This document shows positions 13,110 through 25,439 of a stretch of 64,000 nt of DNA, one piece after another. The stretch is from Glandiceps talaboti. Taxonomy: Eukaryota > Hemichordata > Enteropneusta > Spengelidae. Position 1 is the stretch's first letter, and each line of letters starts with the position of its first letter. The notes beneath the pieces were generated by a model. That model did not search any database. It was not told the DNA's origin and saw nothing but the letters and a program-made list of their open reading frames with translations. Where the stretch lies: assembly GCF_964340395.1 (NCBI RefSeq), contig NC_135564.1, forward strand, positions 11,562,391 to 11,626,390, given 5' to 3'. The translations under genes and the position numbers were made by a program.

Positions 13110-14482
13110 ATGGCAAGCAGAACAAGAACATTCGTTGGCATAGGATTACTCATCGTGATAGTTGTAATAGCTGTTCTTGTGCCACTAGCTCTCACCGTTT
13201 GGAAAGACAATACAGGTATATGTATGAGTAAAGAAGGTTATTAGCTAAGTAGAAACCAGAATTGAACTACAATGATACTTTACAAACATCTATAGTAAAG
13301 AGGAACGCACAAAGACGTTTTTGTAAAGTTTGAGCACTGTCGACGTCATTTCCTAATTTTTACAGGATCACATGCTGTAACCAAGAAAACCGACCTACAA
13401 ATTATTCATCATTCTCTATCTGTTCAGTGTATTTAATTCGTTTCCAAGGATATTACTACACCACATCGAAGTTAGACTGTTCGACCGGCCTGCTCTATCT
13501 GTGAAAGTTAAAGGATGTGTGAGGGCGCCCTTCACTGCATACTTTACATACGACATCAAAGTATAAGGGACTGTGCACAAAATTGCGATTATAGATATCA
13601 ATTATTCACTAAGTAGGAAATTATCTTGGATTACTTTGATAACATAATATATATTTTCAAAACACGATCATTTTCCTTCCAGCTTCACCAAGTGACGAGT
13701 CTGGTCCCTGTGATCCTGGAGATACAAGGGATGATTACATAGCCAATGGTACAGACATAGTGATCAATGCTAACCTGTCGGCGTACTTGGTTGAACCTGT
13801 TGGATCTTGTGTTGGAGCCGTTATAGTCATTCACGATATCTATGGTTATGAATTAGGAGCTACAAGACTAATAGCAGACGAGTTAGCAACACATGGATAT
13901 ACAGCCATTATGCCAGATCTGTTTCGTGGCAATCCATGGACAGGTGAAGGGGATTTTGCCGAATGGCGCAGTAGTCATCCACAGGAACGTGTGGACCAAG
14001 ACGTTGATGTGACCTTGGAATACTTACGGGTTGAACTAGAACAAAGGAATATTGGAGTTATTGGCTTTTGCTGGGGAGGAAAACAAGTAGCCCTGGCTTC
14101 AGGGCCGTCCGCTGAGAGGGTCCAAGTCGGTGTAGGGTTTTATGGAGTTGGAATAACATCTGATGAAGCTTTAGCCATGAAAGCACCGACCATGCTAATC
14201 TTTGCACAGAATGACACAGTTATACCTCTCGACGCAGTGCACGTCGTTGAAAATGCACTTCAAGATGAAAATAGATTGCTTGATAGTCCAAGTGCTGACG
14301 ATGCCAAACTGAATGGACCAGCAGCCTACGTTAAGGTATTCGAAGACGTTGGCCATGGCTTTGTACACAGAGCAGATAGAAGTGATTCCGTGGCAGCCGC
14401 CTTGGCAGAAGAAGCCAAAGAAGATATGTACACCTGGTTAGAACGATATTTACCGTTAGAGAATAGAAACACGGAAATTTAA
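13110..14482 (+). CDS. DLH gene A: membrane-anchored dienelactone hydrolase (CMBL-like)
   Basis: Two coding exons, 13110-13215 and 13683-14482, joined in phase 1 across a 467-bp GT-AG intron; 301 residues. Exon 1 gives a short basic N-terminus (MASRTRTF) and a membrane segment at about residues 9-31, then acidic/polar residues: a type II signal anchor by the positive-inside rule. Exon 2 carries the whole alpha/beta-hydrolase domain of the dienelactone hydrolase family, closest in motif wording to animal carboxymethylenebutenolidase. The triad is intact: Cys165 in GFCWGGKQ, Asp213 in FAQNDTVIP, His260 in VGHGFVHR. Sequons at Asn57 and Asn66 and cysteines at 45 and 78 suit a luminal or extracellular domain. 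CMBL itself is cytosolic, so the anchor is the notable difference. Family members hydrolyse small lactones or esters; the substrate here is unknown. Nearest paralogues are B, C and E downstream. Confidence 0.88.
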
Positions 14483-15180
14483 ACAACTTTGGTTATTAAA
14501 TTGGTAAAGTGGTAGTAAAGCGCCTTTTTCGTACTTGATGCTAAACGTGTCAGATAAAATGTGTTTCCGACGATAAGGCTATCCGTGAAGCCAATCTGTA
14601 CCACCAATCATGAACTACCACATCACTCAAAATAAGCCGTCACATTTCATCTTCCTCATTCCAACATCTTCCACATTCTGTCACTCCAAAGCAGCATCTT
14701 CCACATATCATATGTATATGTGCTGGGGCATACTTTATTTAATCATCACTTACTATTCACAGAATTCAAATCTTGTTGGCATAATCTATACACAATTATA
14801 GTAAAATGTTGGAAACTATGCGAACATCAAAAGCTAACTAAATGATGAATGTCACGTTTAATGCCATCTACATTGTATATACATTAACATTACATATTGA
14901 ATGTACCATATGCATTTTACTAGAACAGTTTAATCAGAGGTAAGCAAATCGTATCATATGAATAAAAAAAGTTCACAAATTCAGCTTGTGTATTGAACTT
15001 TAATTACCCTACATGTTCAAAAAACGGGACGATTCTGAACAAGATATTATTGCTATGATTGTGTAGTATACCATTCAAGGCAAACGATATTTTTAGATAA
15101 TTACACACTTCTTTTTAGCCTTTTAAAGGCGAGGTTATAGTTGATAGGATATACAAATATATTTTATCATCAAACTTATA
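14483..15180. other. 3' flank of DLH gene A
   Basis: Probable 3' UTR and intergenic DNA; an AATAAA signal lies near 14960. Nothing else is recognised. Confidence 0.4.
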
Positions 15181-15184
15181 CAAA

Positions 15185-15239
<55 letters not shown>

Positions 15240-15291
15240 AATAATGAATGAATGAATGAATGAATGAATGAATGAATGAATGAATGAATGA
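15181..15291. repeat. (AAAT)n and (GAAT)n microsatellites, adjacent
   Basis: A run of AAAT units to about 15240 followed by a run of GAAT units to 15291. The change of one base in the unit suggests a shared origin. Confidence 0.96.
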
Positions 15292-15480
15292 AAAAATAAA
15301 TACTGACGAACATCAACAATAGAGTAATCACCAAAGAGTATCAAGTGAGTGTATGTTTTCCCTACTTTGCATATACTAGAAGAAAACATATACTAAACTG
15401 TGAAACATTAACATTCATTATAGTTGATACTAATTTGCGATTACTGTATTGTTGATGTTTGTCAGTATTTATCTATTTAT
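15292..15480. mobile_element. small foldback element
   Basis: The arm AAATACTGACGAACATCAAC at about 15297 returns as its complement (GTTGATGTTTGTCAGTATTT) at about 15450, and inner segments also pair, including TATGTTTTCC with its counterpart near 15383. The stem is about 185 bp in total. It lies directly beside the microsatellites. No coding potential. Confidence 0.65.
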
Positions 15481-15483
15481 TTA

Positions 15484-16311
15484 TTCCTTCATGTGCTTTT
15501 GTTTGTTTTCGTAAACAAAATTAACAGCCCGTGCACTGTGTTCCCTCCTGGTGCATGGTGCAACCCCTTCCTCTAAAATGTGGCAGTCCCGTCCGTCGGT
15601 AGAAGCCCGCCCGCTACAGCCAAAACCACAGGATAAGGTCCACAGACCACTATAACTATAGCACGGGGAAGTATCTTTACTGAGACTCTCCTGGTCCTGA
15701 CTACGACCATCGGACCACTTTCGAGTAATTGGGTGTGAAAGTTGAGACTCATCGCCGTATATCTAAATCTGGACGAAGATATTATCTGGATTGTACATAA
15801 ACATGCTAACAGCAATTACCTGGGTAAGACTACTTTCGGAAAAACACAAAACTGGCACTGCAAGTGCAAGCGATTTCCGCGTCCGAGCCGACGTGATTTT
15901 TTTCCTCGTGGTCATTTGGACACTCGGACTACTCTCGTAATCGAGACTGTTGCGGGCGAAAATTCATTTAATATGCGAGTTTTTTTTATCCTAGACAAAG
16001 TTTTTGCGTCCATCGAAGATGGGTTAGGTAGTTCTGTTTAGTTTTACGTGCACTGTTTGAATTTGTGGTTAAGTGTAACACTCCAGTACTGGTAACAACA
16101 CTCCCACTGCACTGCAGCTGGTTGTGAAGTATTCCACTGAAAAATTCTGTAATTTTGATTTCGGTAGCCTGGTTGCTAGACGACCGAATGCTACCGGAAT
16201 TTCGTGCAAATTACAATTAGTGTTTGCCCAAAGAATTTCTAATTAACTCCCCGCTTGTTTCGATCCAAAAGTCTCCGTCCAAACTCGTAGGTTTTGAAGA
16301 AAAAAAATTAC
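15484..16311. other. GC- and CpG-richer segment, possible promoter or exon region
   Basis: Base composition rises well above the surroundings. The minus strand is open without a start from about 15757 to 15484; it includes GLWTLSCGFGC and several further cysteines. The plus strand has a short coding-like frame (ETHRRISKSGRRYYLDCT) near 15740. These conflict, and none matches a family I know. I treat it as a possible CpG island linked to the candidate first exon at 16312-16470. Confidence 0.25.
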
Positions 16312-16470
16312 ACGGACTTCACTGAGCAGGTCATTGCAGGTGCCTTCGCCCATCTTTAAATTTCCCGCCCGTGTGGCGTGCACAAAAAGCCACTTCACAG
16401 GTTGAGTACAGAAGTTGTCGATCTTTGCTACCTTCTCCAACTCGCCCAATGCACCCTGTTGAAACTTCAT
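16312..16470 (-). CDS. possible first coding exon of an unidentified minus-strand gene
   Basis: An ATG at 16470 opens a 53-codon frame (begins MKFQQGALGELEKVAKI, later VKWLFVHATRAGNLKMGEGT) and reaches a plausible donor, CGT|GTAATT, at 16312. Codon use and GC look coding compared with the flanks. No signal peptide or known domain is seen, and I could not find a partner exon with confidence. Unknown function. Confidence 0.28.
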
Positions 16471-17199
16471 TTATTGATATTTTCTGCAGTTGCAACAAAA
16501 TTCAAGTAACTTTGACTGCAAATTCAGAAGGTTTGCTTTGTTCAGGGCAAAACATTCTTTGAATAAATTAGCACAACGCTGAATAAATTAAATACGCGGT
16601 CCCCTGTTGTAGCTTTCAATATAATTTTTTCTTATTCGCTAGCCCCAAATTCTTTATTATCCCAAGTTTACCTATTAAAATAATTTGTATATATAAGAAG
16701 TTGTCATTGATTACTTAATGTTCCATTTTTAATGTTAATCTTTTGTCTTTTCAGGTAAAAGGATACCAATGAATGAACGAAAATCAATCAAAATATTTCA
16801 AACATCTTTCACAACATTGACAGCAACCTGAAAGCTTTAAGACAACCAAGATAAGTTCTGCTAATTGTTACATTTAGAATTCTCAAACATTAAAGCTTTG
16901 CTCTAGTCAGATTGCACATACACAAAATAGATCTAAGCTCACTAGATGTTAGAATTATCTGATTGATATGTACATGTAATGTTTATCAACTGGAGTTATG
17001 TCTTGACCATGACCTTCTGTTCAGGTCAGATACTAGTAACTTTTAGCTTTAAATATGGCAGTTGACAGCTCTTACATTGTAAAGTATTTTTAGAATTCTC
17101 TTACATTAATTTGCTAAAAAGCACACGCAATGCCAATGGAACACAAGCAAATATGTCCTGCCTGCCAAATCTATAAAAACCAAAAAAGACAATAGACAA
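16471..17199. other. no gene recognised
   Basis: AT-rich DNA between the candidate exon and the long foldback element. Confidence 0.45.
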
Positions 17200-18960
17200 T
17201 GTTTAAATTTCATATTTGGAAATTGTTGATATGCATATGTAATTATTATTCAGGTCAGTTTGCATTGTGTTGCACCTGGATGGGTGCATGCAATAAAGAA
17301 TGAAAGACATTTCAACAAATGGGCAGATTTACCCATCCTCTGTCCATTGCATTTTGACCGATACCTTTTACCTTGCCCTGCAAAATCGAATTCCATTAAG
17401 AACAAATGAGCATGCAATTGGCCAGAAAGACAGTGAAAAAATGAAAATTTCACCAGTCATGTAGCATATTATTTTGAGTGTGTCAGATGAAAGTGAATGG
17501 GCATGAACATAGACACAGATATACATTGGATGTAGGGCATTATTGGGGCAATACTTTGAAAGTTGCCTTTGAAGACATATCGGAATAAGAAGACATATAT
17601 GACTGACTCTTTCACATTGAATCATGCACAGCACTTCAAAAACACCTTCCACAACTTCACTAGTATGGTCAAACCCTCAGTTTTTATGGCACAGCCTGAG
17701 TGACAACATATATTATTTAATGCATCAGATATTGATCACATTGGGTAAACATTTTTTGATGCAAGTGTATAGAAGAACCAAACATCACAAAGTCCAGTAA
17801 GAAAATGTAATGCATTCTGTTTTATCAATAAGTTCTGACAGACCCACAGGTTATATATAAACACATCATCCTCTGGTTTGTATTGTTGATTGGTTGATGA
17901 GTAGGTTACTTTATTAGTCAGATTTGTCATCATTTGGTTGGTGGTTGTTTGGTTGGTCCGTCGGTCGGTCGGTTGTTCAGTTGGTCGGTTGGTTGGTCGG
18001 TTGTTCAGTTGGTCGGTCGGTCGGCCGGTCGGTCGGTTGGTTGGTTGGTTGGTTAGTTGAATGGTTAGTTAATTGTCTGTATTAGTTGGTTTGTCTGTTG
18101 GTTTAAGTTATTGTTGTTTGGGAAGTTGGTTGATCCTTTGAGTTTGTTGGTTAGTTTGTCAAGTTCATTATTTGTAGGTTGGTTTGCTTGTCAAGTTTAA
18201 TTATTTATTGGCTGGTTTTGCGGGTCAATATTGTTGTACATCAATGATGCATTGAATTGGATTAGAGGGTGCTGTGACAATGTACACCATGGATTGGTCA
18301 AAAATCATTGATAACACAGAATGTACAGTTGCATTTTCCTTTTTGGCCTCTGTGATGTGTGGTTCTTCTGTTCATTTCTACCAACTTCAATGAAAAAAAT
18401 GTTTATTCAAACCCATCAAATTCTGATGCCTTTAAATATCCAGATATATTGTCAGTCAGGCCAGGCCATACAAATTGAGGGGGTAACCATACTGGTTAAG
18501 TCATAGAAGTGTTAAATGAATTGATGTGCCTGATTCAGTGTGAAAGAGTTTGTCACATTGCCATCTCTTTCTGATATGTCATCAATGCCAACTGTCAATG
18601 TATTGAAACAATAATGTCATATTTCCTATATAGTATATACATCTGTCTCAATGTTCATGGCATGAACTTTCATCTGACACACCCAAGATAACATGCTCCA
18701 TGATCGGTGAAATTCATATTTATTTCACTATCTTTTTTTGTCAATTTCATGCTTATTTTTTGTCAATGCAATTAGATTTTACATCGAAAGGTGAAAAGTA
18801 CTGGTCACAATGCAAAGGGTGGAGTATGGATATATCAGCAATATTTGTAGCCATTTCTTTGTTCATTTAGCAATTCAGCCTTCCATGTGTTGCCCCATGT
18901 GAACTGAAAGGAGTATTTCATTAACTGCTTCCTGTTGTCCAGCCACAGTTAATGATCAAT
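17200..18960. mobile_element. long foldback element with arms of about 700 bp
   Basis: The left arm (about 17230-17940) and the right arm (about 18200-18920) are imperfect inverted copies. Matching landmarks are GTGTGTCAGATGAAAGT at 17478 with its complement ACTTTCATCTGACACA at 18667; the 'GACTCTTTCACATTGAATCA' block at 17606 with its complement at 18530; and GGTTCTTCTGTTCATT at 18361 with its counterpart at 17771. Arms differ at roughly a fifth of positions by eye, so the element is old. The centre is a TTGG/TCGG simple repeat. No transposase frame is visible. Confidence 0.7.
17937..18120. repeat. (TTGG/TCGG)n imperfect repeat at foldback centre
   Basis: Tetranucleotides alternate between TTGG and TCGG with occasional TTCAG; they form the loop region of the foldback element. 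Confidence 0.85.
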
Positions 18961-19850
18961 CTCAAAGTATTGATCATAATATGCGTACTGCTCTGCTGAC
19001 TTGTTTTTTATTTACACTGACGTTTTTTGTTCACAATTTGCAAAATGCTGTCTGCAAGGTGAGTAGCTTTCACTCTCTGTCCAGCTTTGCAAAGTGTTCA
19101 TCTTGTGTCAATTGCCAGCTGGGCAGCATGATATTTAGAAGATATTGGATGATCAATCGGTGATTATACACAAGATTTATTATGTTCATCAGTTATGAAT
19201 TAATGCCCAAGACAGAATGGTAATCTGCAGATAATCAATGTATTGATTAGAATTATGTATTTTTACCTATATTTCTCTCTTTCTACTCAGACAACACAAA
19301 ATCAAAATGTGTAATAGATGCCTGTGAGGATTCAAATATGTTACAAACTATATGAAAAGGTATTTAGAGCTAATTGTTGTTTTACTTATTTTCTGATAGA
19401 TCTCTTTCTTACTTTCAAAACCTGTGCTAGTCTTTGTCTAGTTTTATGTGATTGACACACATTGTTTCTATTAGAAACACCTGTTATGCAATCTATCACA
19501 GTTGATTTTGATTTGATTGTCAGATAGTACTGTTTACAGATAAAAAACAATTAAAATGCGCTGTCAAATAACCAACCAATCCTCAAATTAAAAATGCATT
19601 CAAAACACAAGGTCCCCATTACTTTTTTGTCATGCATCCTCAATCCTGGCACACAGCTGCCAAAATTGGTGTCCACTGCCCTTCTCCGGACATATCCCTC
19701 CTCAAGTTAATGAACACATTAATTTAGAATGCACATGGCTTGTTACATGCATGTCTTAATTTTTGCATTCATTGATATATAGGTGGTTATTATTTTTGAA
19801 TCATAGGCATCAACATCCATCTGACCAGAGCACCTCAAGTATGAACTACA
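18961..19850. other. no gene recognised
   Basis: AT-rich DNA. No exon, RNA gene or repeat family that I can support. Confidence 0.45.
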
Positions 19851-19904
19851 AGTATGCCCAAAATTAGCTACAGTTGCTGCAGAAATACAATCATAGACTT
19901 GGGT

Positions 19905-20115
19905 CCATCACCAAGAACAAGTCGCAGGGAAGAAGTCAAACCTACAATGTACCATTATATCACCAAGAGTACTTGTCGCAATCCTCCACAAGGTGTAAAT
20001 ATTGTGCAGGAAGAGGAAGAAATCAAGACTACCAGTTACATCACCAAGAACACTCTTCGCAATCCGCCACAGTGTTAATGTTGTACAGGAAGAGGAAGAA
20101 GTCTACCAGTTACTT
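19905..20115. repeat. imperfect tandem repeat, about 81-bp unit
   Basis: 'TCACCAAGAACA' type landmarks occur near 19909, 19961 and 20042, followed by TCGCAATCC/CCACA and AGGAAGAGGAAGAA. The last two copies are 81 bp apart. Two overlapping frames stay open through it, a property of the repeat rather than evidence of a gene. Confidence 0.6.
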
Positions 20116-21284
20116 TTAGGGTTGGTCAGCTTGGCTTGGTAAGAATTAAGTTTTTAATGTCTCCAAGTCATTTGGAAGACTAGCCTTTGCACCAACAATG
20201 ACATGTATTAAATGAGTGACATAGAACATAGGGGTAGTCTTTGTAAGAAACAACAGCTGTAAAATGAACAACTTATATTTCATAATTATTGTTCATATTG
20301 TCAACTTTCATGTGAAGCATGTATTTATAATTTGTCAACATATCCATACTCAATTCAGGATTGTTTATTAAAAATCAAATACAGTATCAACACTTACTAA
20401 AGTCAGTCATTGAAAGGATTATTATATAAACTGTTTCCAGTAAGTTCCCTCAAGTATAGCTGCCCCATCCCCTCTCAAATAACATGTATTTGACAAACAA
20501 AAAAAAGAGTGAAAATAACTACAGCTACTGAGGTTTCAATATTTGAGATTTCTTTTTAAAAGCCATACCGGCTTGGAGATTTTGTGGGCTATCTGGTATA
20601 TGACACAGTAGGTGTTAAGGAATCTTTGATTGTAAATTCTGAGAAATTTTATGATTTCACTGTTACTTAATTAGTGCCATCGTGTTATACAATGTAGTCT
20701 AAAACTACTTTTAAAAACAAATGCCTTCTCACTCATTTGATTATGAAGAATATCTGCTGAGCATTTGCATATAAAATGTGAATTGCTAGTCATAATTGAG
20801 AATTTGAATATTATTATCATTTCATTACAATTGAAGAATACCTAACCCATACAAATTTTCATTGTATTTATTTGGTAGACTCTGTTGCCCAGTCCCTTTG
20901 TGTATGCGTCAGTCACCTCTAGTCTAGGCACCTCACCCTATACTAACTATTAACCATTAACCAAACTAATAAATTTAACTATAACCCTAACCATATCTGT
21001 AAAGACTAACAAAAAACATTTTTGGTGGTTGTTAAGCTTACGCAAAGAAAAAAAAGCAACTTGGTCTACCATATTAAATATAATGATGATTTTTGGGATT
21101 AATTATTGTTGATGTACATTTTGTATCATGTTATTTTAATTGTACTCCAAGATTTGATATAGATGAGAATCCCTATGGGTACCAGAATAATTATACCACC
21201 TTTAGGGGGGGGGGGGGGGGTTTAGCTATACCTATTTTATTTGGAGCAGTTATACAATGATTAAGCGTAAACAAATAATTGTAT
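20116..21284. other. no gene recognised
   Basis: AT-rich DNA with a poly-G run at about 21207-21220. No gene found. Confidence 0.45.
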
Positions 21285-21645
21285 GATTCTGATTACATTC
21301 AATTTTAGAATAGTTGGGTAGGTAGATATTTTATTTCATTTTTTTTTTAAATTATTTTTTCCCTATGTGAGTGGTCTAGTTCAGGTAGTTATCTTTTCCG
21401 TTGTTTTCCATATAGTATCTGTTGTTGATTATTTCTCATCAGATGTACAGCCATTACAGATTGGAAGAACAGTTTTATACTGTCTTTTTAAGTTGATGTC
21501 AGTTTCCTCATCCACTATTTGTTGCGAGATTTCTTGATTTTATTTTCTCGAATACCAAAAAAAAATGTTTTAGGGTCGGCATGAAAAACTAGGTGGGGTC
21601 GGGTAACCGGAACCAAACAACTTGTTTATTAGGCCTTAGGGGGAA
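21285..21645. mobile_element. MITE-like element, copy 1 (family shared with 58478-58850)
   Basis: The region carrying TGTACAGCCATTACAGATTG, 'GGAAGAACAGTTTTATACTG', TTGATGTCAGTTTCCTCATC and 'AACTAGGTGGGGTCGGGTAA' is present as the reverse complement at 58478-58850 over the full length. Both ends contain a related 'TTGTTTGGTTCCGATTAC' type segment pointing inward, which suggests terminal inverted repeats. No protein is encoded. Confidence 0.7.
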
Positions 21646-21689
21646 TAGCTATACTTGACTTTTCTGAGGAAATACGTGTACTACTTTCA

Positions 21690-23635
21690 GAACTATACTT
21701 TCATGTGGAGACAACTACACTTTACTTTCATGGAGGAACAACTATACTAATTTTATGGGGGGGGGGATCAGTTATACTTTACTTTGGTGGATAACTTTAC
21801 TTTTAGACGGTTATCACTACTTTATGGGGAACAGCTGTACTTTACTGTAATAAGGGAATAGCAATAGTTTACTTTTATGATTGAACAGCTATACTATATT
21901 TACAGGGGGGTCAGTTATACTTTACTTTGATTGGAACAGATATTGCTATTGGGGAAACAGCTATGCTTTAATTTTATTGGGAGAACAGCTATACTTTAAT
22001 TCTATAAGGGAACAGATTTACTACTGTTATGGGGTCAGTTATACTTAAGTTTATGGGGGGGACAACATCACTTTCTTTTATAGAGAACAACTGTTATGGC
22101 AGGTGTAGTTATACTTTATTTTTACAGGTGGAACAGCTATACTTAGTGATACTTTAGTCTTATAGGGAATAGTTACACTACTTTCACTGGGAACAGATAC
22201 ATTTCACTTTGATTGGGGGGGGGGGGGGGTTGAACTTTATTTTCATTTGGGAACAGGTACATTTTACTTTGTTTTGGAACAGTTACACTTTTAAACTTTA
22301 CTTTGTTTTAGGAACAGTTGCTTTGAGTGATGGTTTAGTCTTGTGGGGAACAGTTACTCTACTTTCATTGGGAACAGTTACACTTTAGTTTCATTGGGAA
22401 CAGTTACACTTTACTTTGATTGGGGAACAGTTACAGTTCAGTTTGATTGGGGAACAGTAGCACCTTACTTTGATTGGGGAACAGTTACACTTTAGTTTGA
22501 TTGGGGAACAGTTACACTTTACTTTGATTGGGGAACAGTTACATTTTTCTTTGATTGGGGAACAGTTAAACTTTTCTTTGATTGGGGAACACTTACACTT
22601 TACTTTGATTGGGGAACAGTTACACTTTTCTTTGATTGGGGAACAGTCACACTTTAGTTTGATTGGGGACGGTTATCCTTCACTTTAGTTTGATTGGGGA
22701 ACAGTTATCCTTCACTTTAGTTTGATTGGGGAACAGTTACACTTTAGTTTGATTGGGGAACAGTTATCCTTCACTTTAGTTTGATTGGGGAACAGTTACA
22801 CTTAAGTTTGATTGGGGAACAGTTACACTTTACTTTGATTGGGGAACAGTTACACTTTACTTTGATTGGGAACAGTTACACTTTACTTTGATTGGGGAAC
22901 AGTTACACTTTACTTTGATTGGGGAACAGTTACACTTTACTTTGATTGGGAACAGTTACACTTTACTTTGATTGGGGAACAGTTACACTTTTCTTTGATT
23001 GGGGAACAGTCACACTTTACTTTGATTGGGGAACAGTTGCACTTTAATTTGATTGGGGAACAGTTACACTTTACTTTGCTTGGGGAACAGTTACACTTTA
23101 ATAGTTTGATTGGGGAACAGTTACACTTTAGTTTGATTGGGGAACAGTTATCCTTCACTTTAGTTTGATTGGGGAACAGTTATCCTTCACTTTAGTTTGA
23201 TTGGGGAATAGTTACACTTTAGTTTGATTGGGGAACAGTTATCCTTCACTTTAGTTTGATTGGGGAACAGTTACACTTTAGTTTGATGGGGAACAGTTAC
23301 GATTTACTTTGGATTGGGGAACAGTTACACTTTACTTTGATTGGGGAACAGTTACGCTTTACTTTGATTGGGGAACAGTTGCACTTTAATTTGATTGGGG
23401 AACAGTTACACTTTACTTTGATTGGGGAACAGTTGCACTTTACTTTGATTGGGGAACAGTTACGCTTTACTTTGATTGGGGAACAGTTACGCTTTACTTT
23501 GATTGGGGAACAGTTACACTTTACTTTGATTGGGGAACAGGTACGCTTTACTTTGATTGGGGAACAGTTGCACTTTAATTTGATTGGGGAACAGCTACAA
23601 TTCACTTTGTCTTAGGAACAGTTACTTTGATGATG
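21690..23635. repeat. 27-bp minisatellite (GATTGGGGAACAGTTACAC)n
   Basis: Around seventy units of a 27-bp repeat whose core is TTTGATTGGGGAACAGTTACAC. Units before about 22330 are highly degenerate with variable spacing; 22380-23620 is nearly homogeneous, with occasional 39-40-bp higher-order units containing 'TATCCTTCACTTTAG'. Because 27 is a multiple of three, long open frames arise on both strands (LIGEQLHFT repeats, CNCSPIKVK repeats); I regard these as artefacts. The gradient from degenerate to homogeneous suggests growth from the right side. Confidence 0.95.
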
Positions 23636-24135
23636 TTCTTTGAATGAGCACTATATATTACCCTTGAATAAATGTTAATTTTGTGTCAAACAAACGAAAG
23701 TGGTTTTAGCAGTGTATTACTACACTATACTGGCTACCATGGTAACTGAGCAACATTTGAGTAGGTCATACCTCATGGTTTTTTGTACAAATAACAACTG
23801 TTTGTGAAATAAAACAACTGTTCGTGATTTTCCCATTTATTTTCTGTTGTAAACATTTTTTTGTAATGATTTTTCTGAATGTTGTTAGAGGATACCCAAC
23901 TATATGTAACAGTTTGTATATATTGCCATTTTGTAATTATTTTCACTATTGATTTTTACCTTCTGTAAGGAAGATTCTATATTGGGATTAAAAGTCTGTG
24001 TCTGTCTGTGTGTGAGTGTGTGTGTGTGTCTGGCTGTGTCATCGTTCCTCAAAAAGGTTGGCCCAATTCAAATGAAATTTGGTGTGCATATTCTTTAGGA
24101 TCATGGCTAGAACCTATTAGGTTTTGGTAAAAATC
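23636..24135. other. no gene recognised; GT-rich stretch
   Basis: AT-rich DNA with a (GTGTCT)/(GT) stretch near 23996-24035. It continues into the 150-bp tandem units and may be the left part of the same element. Confidence 0.4.
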
Positions 24136-24139
24136 ACAT

Positions 24140-24400
24140 GAATATTAATAATCTATTTACATAATTAAATGTGTTTTGGTGATTAGGCTATGCATGTATC
24201 TTAAGAGTGCAAGCTTCAAATTCAATATAATTTGGGACATACATTGGTAATAACAAAGTACCTGTGTCATATAAAGTTTGATAACATATATAGCTTTTAG
24301 TTTAATGAGTAATTTGTATAATTAATGATGTTCAGTAATTAGGCTATATGTGAAGAATTCAAGCTTCAAGTTCCATGTAATTTGGTATGTACATTCATGA
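24140..24400. repeat. two more units of the 146-155 bp tandem family
   Basis: 'GGCTAT...CTTAAGAGTGCAAGCTTCAA' and its neighbour 155 bp later match the units at 10430-10880, including the ACATACATT and 'CATATAAAGTT' modules. Confidence 0.7.
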
Positions 24401-24417
24401 TAGCAGGGTGCAGATGT

Positions 24418-24482
24418 GTGTATATATATATATATGTATATATGTATATATGTGTGTGTGTGTGTGTGTATATGTATATATG

Positions 24483-24513
<31 letters not shown>

Positions 24514-24530
24514 ATATATATATGTATATA

Positions 24531-24593
<63 letters not shown>

Positions 24594-24600
24594 ATATATA
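24418..24600. repeat. compound (TA)n/(TG)n microsatellite
   Basis: Alternating blocks of TATATG, TGTG and TATA. Open frames across it on both strands are artefacts. Confidence 0.96.
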
Positions 24601-24717
24601 TAGTTTTGGTAGTACTGGAACTCTTTCTTGGGAGTTCCAGTACTACCAAAACTATTACGCTCTGCCACTGCGGTATAGAGCACTGTCTTATAGCAGATTG
24701 ATACCCACCGAGTTATG
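24601..24717. mobile_element. hairpin MITE, second copy (inverted and shortened)
   Basis: TAGTTTTGGTAGTACTGGAA, then CTCTTTCTTGGGAG, then the complementary TTCCAGTACTACCAAAACTA form a short hairpin. It is followed by the complement of the unique module of the 7847-8062 copy (CGCTCTGCCACTGCGG, GAGCACTGTCTTA, GCAGATTGATAC). Most of the long arm is deleted here. It again sits in a TA-rich microsatellite. Confidence 0.75.
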
Positions 24718-25439
24718 TATATATATATGTATATATACACTCTAGTATACATGTATGTTAATTATTAATATGAAAATGTTTCAACTTTATTTTATTTTTG
24801 AAAGGTAATACATTTTATGTAACTTTCAATAAAGCATTATTATACTCATTGTTATGACAGTTTCCATTCTTATTTGTTCCCACTTGGCAGAGCAAGGAGA
24901 GGGCTATGGGAATGACTAATATCTGTTATCAGTCCTATTCCTGATATGCATAAATCAAATTTAATTGGCCCTGGCATACATTTTGTGTACTGTAGGTGCT
25001 GAATAACATTTAAAGAAGCCCCCAGTTGCAAAGCCAAGAGGGAAGGGGCCCTACTCCATACGGTCCTGTCCGTCTCTGTCCACCTATCTCAAATACACAC
25101 AAGCCAATTTCAACCAAACTTTCAGTAAACATCAAGTACTATGGTTGAATGGAATGCACGCTTTCATTGATCCAGCTATTAGGAGAATTTCTTTTATATC
25201 ATTATCAGTTTTCAGAATGTAATCTAGAGAAGCGGAGATTACGAGGGCTAACTATCTCAACTGCACAGTAATCAGGGGAGTACCTGACCAATATATGAAT
25301 AAATTGAATGATTTGATATTATCACTAAACCACAAGCCATTAAGGGAACCGATTGTGTTGATATTCGATGGTCATGTTGCTTCTGGTTTCTAGTCATAAA
25401 TTGTTCAAATGAAATTGATTGCATCAGCGATGTGGGTTT
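24718..25439. other. no gene recognised
   Basis: AT-rich DNA; the part from about 25010 has the wording of a degenerate interspersed repeat but I could not match it within the window. Confidence 0.4.

Noticed and set aside
13760-14482. DLH gene A as a 240-residue protein starting at 13760
   Set aside because: The codon there is GTG, and the frame continues upstream to a good acceptor that joins in phase to the anchor exon at 13110.
22470-23615. LIGEQLHFT and CNCSPIKVK repeat proteins
   Set aside because: They arise because the minisatellite unit is 27 bp; open on both strands, no start context, no signal peptide, and degenerate units at the left break the frames.
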